16,113 bases of DNA from UBA5972 sp964588725 (lineage in GTDB: Bacteria; Pseudomonadota; Alphaproteobacteria; Rhodobacterales; Rhodobacteraceae). The translations under genes were made by a program, and so were the position numbers. Under the pieces are notes generated by a model. The model did no database searches and was not told where the DNA came from. It saw only the letters and a list, made by a program, of their open reading frames with translations. Each line of letters opens with the position of its first letter. Positions within the stretch are counted from its first letter, which is position 1. The stretch covers positions 1-16,113 of the forward strand of contig CAZPQL010000064.1 in assembly GCA_964588725.1 (NCBI GenBank), written 5' to 3'. Positions 13,547 through 16,113 of the stretch are shown here, one piece after another.

Positions 13547-13575
13547 TTGACGAAAACCGTCAGAGAACCTAGAAC
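13547..13575 (+). promoter_or_regulatory. Putative promoter of the iscR-suf operon
   Basis: TTGACG (13547-13552) and TAGAAC (13570-13575) are exactly 17 bases apart, about 95 bases upstream of the iscR ATG. The -35 box is strong and the -10 imperfect, in keeping with a regulated promoter. Confidence 0.6.
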
Positions 13576-13584
13576 AATTCTAAA
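13570..13584. promoter_or_regulatory. ICE-like (Irr-box) palindrome over the suf promoter
   Basis: TAGAACAATTCTAAA holds the inverted repeat TAGAA-N3-TTCTA and resembles the iron control element bound by Irr in alphaproteobacteria (TTTAGAA..TTCTAAA type). The right half is a full match; the left half starts CC instead of TT. It covers the -10 box, which suggests repression when iron is low. Irr itself is not in the window, so the factor is inferred. Confidence 0.55.
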
Positions 13585-13669
13585 GAAGGGCCTGTCACAG
13601 CCCGTTCGCGAAGTTATCGAGTTAAGGGCAAAGGCTGGCCCCGTCAACTCTGTCTGCATTGGAATTGAC

Positions 13670-14131
13670 ATGAAACTAAGCACCAAAGGCCGTTACGCGA
13701 TGATCGCGCTGGCCGATCTGGCCGAACACAGCCAAAGCGGTCTGGTGTCTTTGGGCGAAATCGCCGCGCGTCAGGACATTTCGCTGGCCTATCTGGAACA
13801 GTTGTTCGTCAAAATGCGCCGCGCGGGTATCGTCGATTCCGTGCGCGGACCGGGCGGTGGATATCGTTTGGCCAAAGTGGCTGATGCTATTCGGGTCGCG
13901 GATATTTTGCAGGCAGTGGATGAATCCATGGATGCGTTGTCCAAAGGGGCGGGCGCGTCGGGCGCGTCGTCCGGATCGCGCGCGCAATCGGTGTCCAACC
14001 GGTTCTGGGAATGCCTGTCAGCGCATGTCTACGTATTTTTGCACCAAACCCGCCTGTCTGACATCGTCAGCAATCAGCTGGCGCCGTGCCCCGCCGTGCC
14101 CGGACTCATTCACCTGAGCGAGGACGCATGA
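13670..14131 (+). CDS. iscR: Rrf2 family regulator IscR, atypical (no classical Fe-S ligands)
   Basis: This 153-residue Rrf2 regulator heads the suf operon. The winged helix lies in residues 1-70 (MKLSTKGRYAMIALADLA, SLAYLEQLFVKMRRAGIVDSVRGPGGGYRLAK), with the dimerisation helix at the C-terminal side. E. coli IscR binds a [2Fe-2S] cluster with three cysteines and a histidine in the loop after residue 90. Here that loop (SKGAGASGASSGSRAQSVSN) has none of them. The only cysteines are Cys115 (FWECLS) and Cys140. I recall a similar single-cysteine IscR described in Rhodobacter sphaeroides. The frame is open 62 codons upstream, but the conserved N terminus fixes the ATG at 13670. The stop overlaps the desulfurase start by four bases (ATGA). 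Confidence 0.88.
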   Translation: MKLSTKGRYAMIALADLAEHSQSGLVSLGEIAARQDISLAYLEQLFVKMRRAGIVDSVRGPGGGYRLAKVADAIRVADILQAVDESMDALSKGAGASGASSGSRAQSVSNRFWECLSAHVYVFLHQTRLSDIVSNQLAPCPAVPGLIHLSEDA

Positions 14132-15189
14132 ACCGAATTTATCTTGACTGGAACGCCACTGCGCCGCTGCGTATCGAGGCCCGTAACGCCATGGTTGCGG
14201 CCATGGATGTGCTTGGGAACCCGTCAAGCGTTCATGCCGAGGGACGCGCAGCGCGCGCTATTGTCGAAAAGGCCCGAGCGCAGGTAGCGGCGCTTGTCGG
14301 GTGCGATAGTGGCGATCTTGTATTCACGTCGGGTGCGACCGAAGCCGCGCATCTGGTTCTGAGTCACGGCTGGAATGGCGTCGCCGCCAGCGCAGGCGAA
14401 CACGATGCGGTGCTTAAGAACATCAAAGGCATAAAACACACATTGTCGCTTGACCGGTCGGGCCGCGCGCAATGCGACGTGGACGGTGCGGCGCTTTACG
14501 CAGTCGCCGGTGCCAATTCGGAAACCGGCGTTGTCAACGATCTGGCGCGGTTTTCGGACCCCGCGCTGTCGGACATCACGCAGACTTTGGGAAAAATTGA
14601 CCAGCCAACAACACCGGCGCGCTACTTAATCGGGGCCTCGCACAAAATTGGCGGTCCCAAAGGCGTTGGATTCGCTGTTCTTAAGGGTGGCGTTGAATTT
14701 CACGCGATCAGGGGCGGCGGACAAGAAATGGGCCGTCGCGCCGGCACCGAAAACGTGGTCGGAATCGCCGGATTTGGTGCCGCCGCCGCCGCCGCGCGCC
14801 GCGATCTGGACGCCGGGCTGTGGCAGCGCGTTGCCACGCGTCGTGACCGGCTGGAAACACGCCTCGCCACTGAATGCCCGGGGGTGACATTTATCGGCCG
14901 CGCCGCGCCGCGCCTGCCAAACACAAGCTGTTTTGCGCTCTCCGGCTGGAAGGCCGAAACGCAGGTCATGCAGATGGATCTGGCGGGCTGCGCTGTTTCG
15001 GCAGGTTCCGCCTGTTCAAGCGGCAAAGTAAAAGCCAGCGAAACGCTCGTGGCGATGGGCTGCGATTCGTCGGTCGTCGCCTCGGCGATCCGCGTGTCAT
15101 TCGGCCCGTCAACGACACAAAACGACCTGGATAAATTTGCGGACATCTGGTTGGCACACAGCCGACGCTTCGCTGAAAAAGCCGCCTAA
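14128..15189 (+). CDS. Cysteine desulfurase (NifS/IscS type) of the suf operon
   Basis: This PLP enzyme takes sulfur from cysteine and gives it to the Fe-S assembly machinery. It has 353 residues, shorter than E. coli IscS (about 404). PLP-binding and active-site residues are visible: Lys173 (ASHKIGGPKG), His92 (GEHDAV), Asp149 and Gln152 (DITQTLGK), and the catalytic Cys296 in SAGSACSSGK. That loop is of the NifS/IscS (group I) kind. Further motifs are YLDWNATAPL, LGNPSSVHAEGR and GGGQEMGRRAGTEN. The ATG at 14128 has a GAGGAC ribosome binding site and overlaps iscR. The compact size comes mainly from a reduced segment before the PLP lysine. It is the first enzyme of the operon and probably serves the SufBCD scaffold encoded next. 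Confidence 0.92.
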   Translation: MNRIYLDWNATAPLRIEARNAMVAAMDVLGNPSSVHAEGRAARAIVEKARAQVAALVGCDSGDLVFTSGATEAAHLVLSHGWNGVAASAGEHDAVLKNIKGIKHTLSLDRSGRAQCDVDGAALYAVAGANSETGVVNDLARFSDPALSDITQTLGKIDQPTTPARYLIGASHKIGGPKGVGFAVLKGGVEFHAIRGGGQEMGRRAGTENVVGIAGFGAAAAAARRDLDAGLWQRVATRRDRLETRLATECPGVTFIGRAAPRLPNTSCFALSGWKAETQVMQMDLAGCAVSAGSACSSGKVKASETLVAMGCDSSVVASAIRVSFGPSTTQNDLDKFADIWLAHSRRFAEKAA

Positions 15190-15209
15190 CTAATTGAAAG
15201 TACACGATC

Positions 15210-16113
15210 ATGACCAACCTTGCAGATCAGGATATCGTCAAAGACGGCGTTGATCAGGACACCGTCGATGCTGTCAAATCCATTGGCGGCAAATACAAAT
15301 ACGGTTTTGAAACCGATATCGAAATGGAATTCGCGCCCAAAGGCGTGGACGAGGATATCGTGCGGCTTATTTCCGAGAAAAACGACGAGCCAGCGTGGAT
15401 GTTGGAATGGCGTTTACAGGCGTTCGCGCGCTGGAAGCAGATGCGTGAGCCACAATGGGCCATGGTCGATTATCCAAAGATCGATTTTCAGGATATTTAC
15501 TACTACGCCAAACCCAAATCGATGAGCGAGAATCCCAAATCACTGGACGACGTGGACCCCAAACTTTTGGCCACTTACGCCAAACTGGGAATTCCGCTGA
15601 AAGAACAGGCGGTTCTTGCGGGGGTCGAAGGCGCTGCGGGCGCTCCGGCTGACGGGCGAAAAGTCGCGGTAGACGCTGTGTTTGACAGCGTTTCCGTCGG
15701 GACCACGTTTCAAGAGGAACTGGCGCAGGCAGGCGTGATATTCTGCTCGATTTCCGAGGCCATCAAGGACCATCCTGAACTGGTCAAAAAATATCTGGGG
15801 TCGGTTGTGCCGCAGTCCGATAATTTTTACGCCACGCTGAATTCGGCTGTGTTTTCAGACGGATCGTTCGTCTACATTCCCGAGGGCACCAAATGCCCGA
15901 TGGAATTGTCGACCTATTTCCGCATCAACGCCGAAAACACCGGCCAGTTCGAGCGCACGTTGATTATTGCGGACGAGGGCGCTTATGTCAGCTATCTGGA
16001 AGGTTGTACCGCGCCCCAGCGGGATACCAACCAGCTGCACGCCGCTGTTGTCGAACTTGTGATCCTTGAGGATGCTGAGATCAAGTATTCCACGGTGCAA
16101 AACTGGTATCCGG
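15210..16113 (+). CDS. sufB: Fe-S cluster assembly protein SufB, 5' part
   Basis: SufB is the scaffold subunit of the SufBCD complex, where Fe-S clusters are built. Here 301 codons of about 500 are present before the window ends. The visible part holds the SufB signatures EPAWMLEWRLQAFARW (60-75), SVGTTFQEELAQAGVIFCSI, VVPQSDNFYATLNSAVFSDGSFVYIPEGTKCPMELSTYFRIN and LEGCTAPQRDTNQLHAAVVEL, with Cys266 equivalent to the family's conserved cysteine. The ATG at 15210 is 20 bases after the desulfurase stop, with a weak GAAAG ribosome binding site. The rest of the suf operon (sufC, sufD, sufS, sufA in relatives) is expected to the right. It is truncated by the window, not by mutation. Confidence 0.96.
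   Translation, partial: MTNLADQDIVKDGVDQDTVDAVKSIGGKYKYGFETDIEMEFAPKGVDEDIVRLISEKNDEPAWMLEWRLQAFARWKQMREPQWAMVDYPKIDFQDIYYYAKPKSMSENPKSLDDVDPKLLATYAKLGIPLKEQAVLAGVEGAAGAPADGRKVAVDAVFDSVSVGTTFQEELAQAGVIFCSISEAIKDHPELVKKYLGSVVPQSDNFYATLNSAVFSDGSFVYIPEGTKCPMELSTYFRINAENTGQFERTLIIADEGAYVSYLEGCTAPQRDTNQLHAAVVELVILEDAEIKYSTVQNWYP

Noticed and set aside
13588..13603. Interrupted palindrome GGG-C-CTGTCACAG-CCC in the iscR leader as an operator
   Set aside because: The inner 9 bases are symmetric but the outer arms need a bulge; I know no matching motif and list only the ICE-like site.
13484..13669. N-terminal extension of IscR
   Set aside because: The frame is open, but it contains the promoter and the ICE-like site and has no Rrf2 similarity; the conserved MKLSTKGRYA start is decisive.

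Overview
The window reads as chromosomal DNA of an alphaproteobacterium, most likely a member of the Rhodobacteraceae (Roseobacter side). The grounds are recognition of families and gene order: a DUF2852 protein, a divergent DUF6477/DUF6456 pair, an iscR-desulfurase-sufB order with an IscR that lacks the classical cluster cysteines, a TRAP transporter permease, and an aerobic-type MttB-family protein with no pyrrolysine codon. No database search was possible, so the taxonomic call is inference. I see no rRNA, tRNA, CRISPR array, IS element or prophage. There is no gene-free stretch longer than about 200 bases; the longest is 11445-11645.

Left part (1-9429). The window opens inside a TRAP large permease gene on the plus strand, which converges on bpt. 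From there to 9429 every gene is on the minus strand. In order of transcription, from right to left: guaA (GMP synthase), a small ABM-fold protein, an EamA/DMT permease, a P-loop ATPase of unknown role, metA (with the residue expected for an acetyltransferase) and an alpha/beta hydrolase. These six are packed with overlaps of 1, 4 and 17 bases or gaps of about 30-36 bases, so they could form one long transcription unit. After a 111-base gap holding a promoter and a perfect 18-bp palindrome come a second, paralogous membrane-anchored hydrolase, a possible 56-residue small ORF and a TetR regulator. A DUF2852 membrane protein with its own promoter and a strong terminator follows, then bpt (N-end rule leucyltransferase).

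Middle part (9430-12843). An orphan MttB-superfamily methyltransferase gene runs on the plus strand and meets a minus-strand DUF6477 gene. DUF6477 is divergent from a 381-residue DUF6456 DNA-binding protein that starts at TTG. Their shared 201-base intergenic region is rich in repeats and looks like a control region. A terminator hairpin closes the DUF6456 gene and overlaps the end of a convergent COG2945-like hydrolase.

Right part (12844-16113). The hydrolase gene is divergent from the start of the suf iron-sulfur assembly operon: iscR, a cysteine desulfurase (4-base ATGA overlap) and sufB, which runs off the window. The promoter ahead of iscR carries an Irr-type (ICE-like) palindrome over its -10 box. 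Together with an IscR missing the usual cluster ligands, this suggests iron- and Fe-S-responsive control of the suf operon.

The most interesting items are the operator-like palindromes around the hydrolase/TetR block, the uncharacterised ATPase next to metA, the DUF6477/DUF6456 control region, the orphan MttB-like protein, and the IscR/ICE arrangement. None of them is a clear-cut new system on sequence alone.
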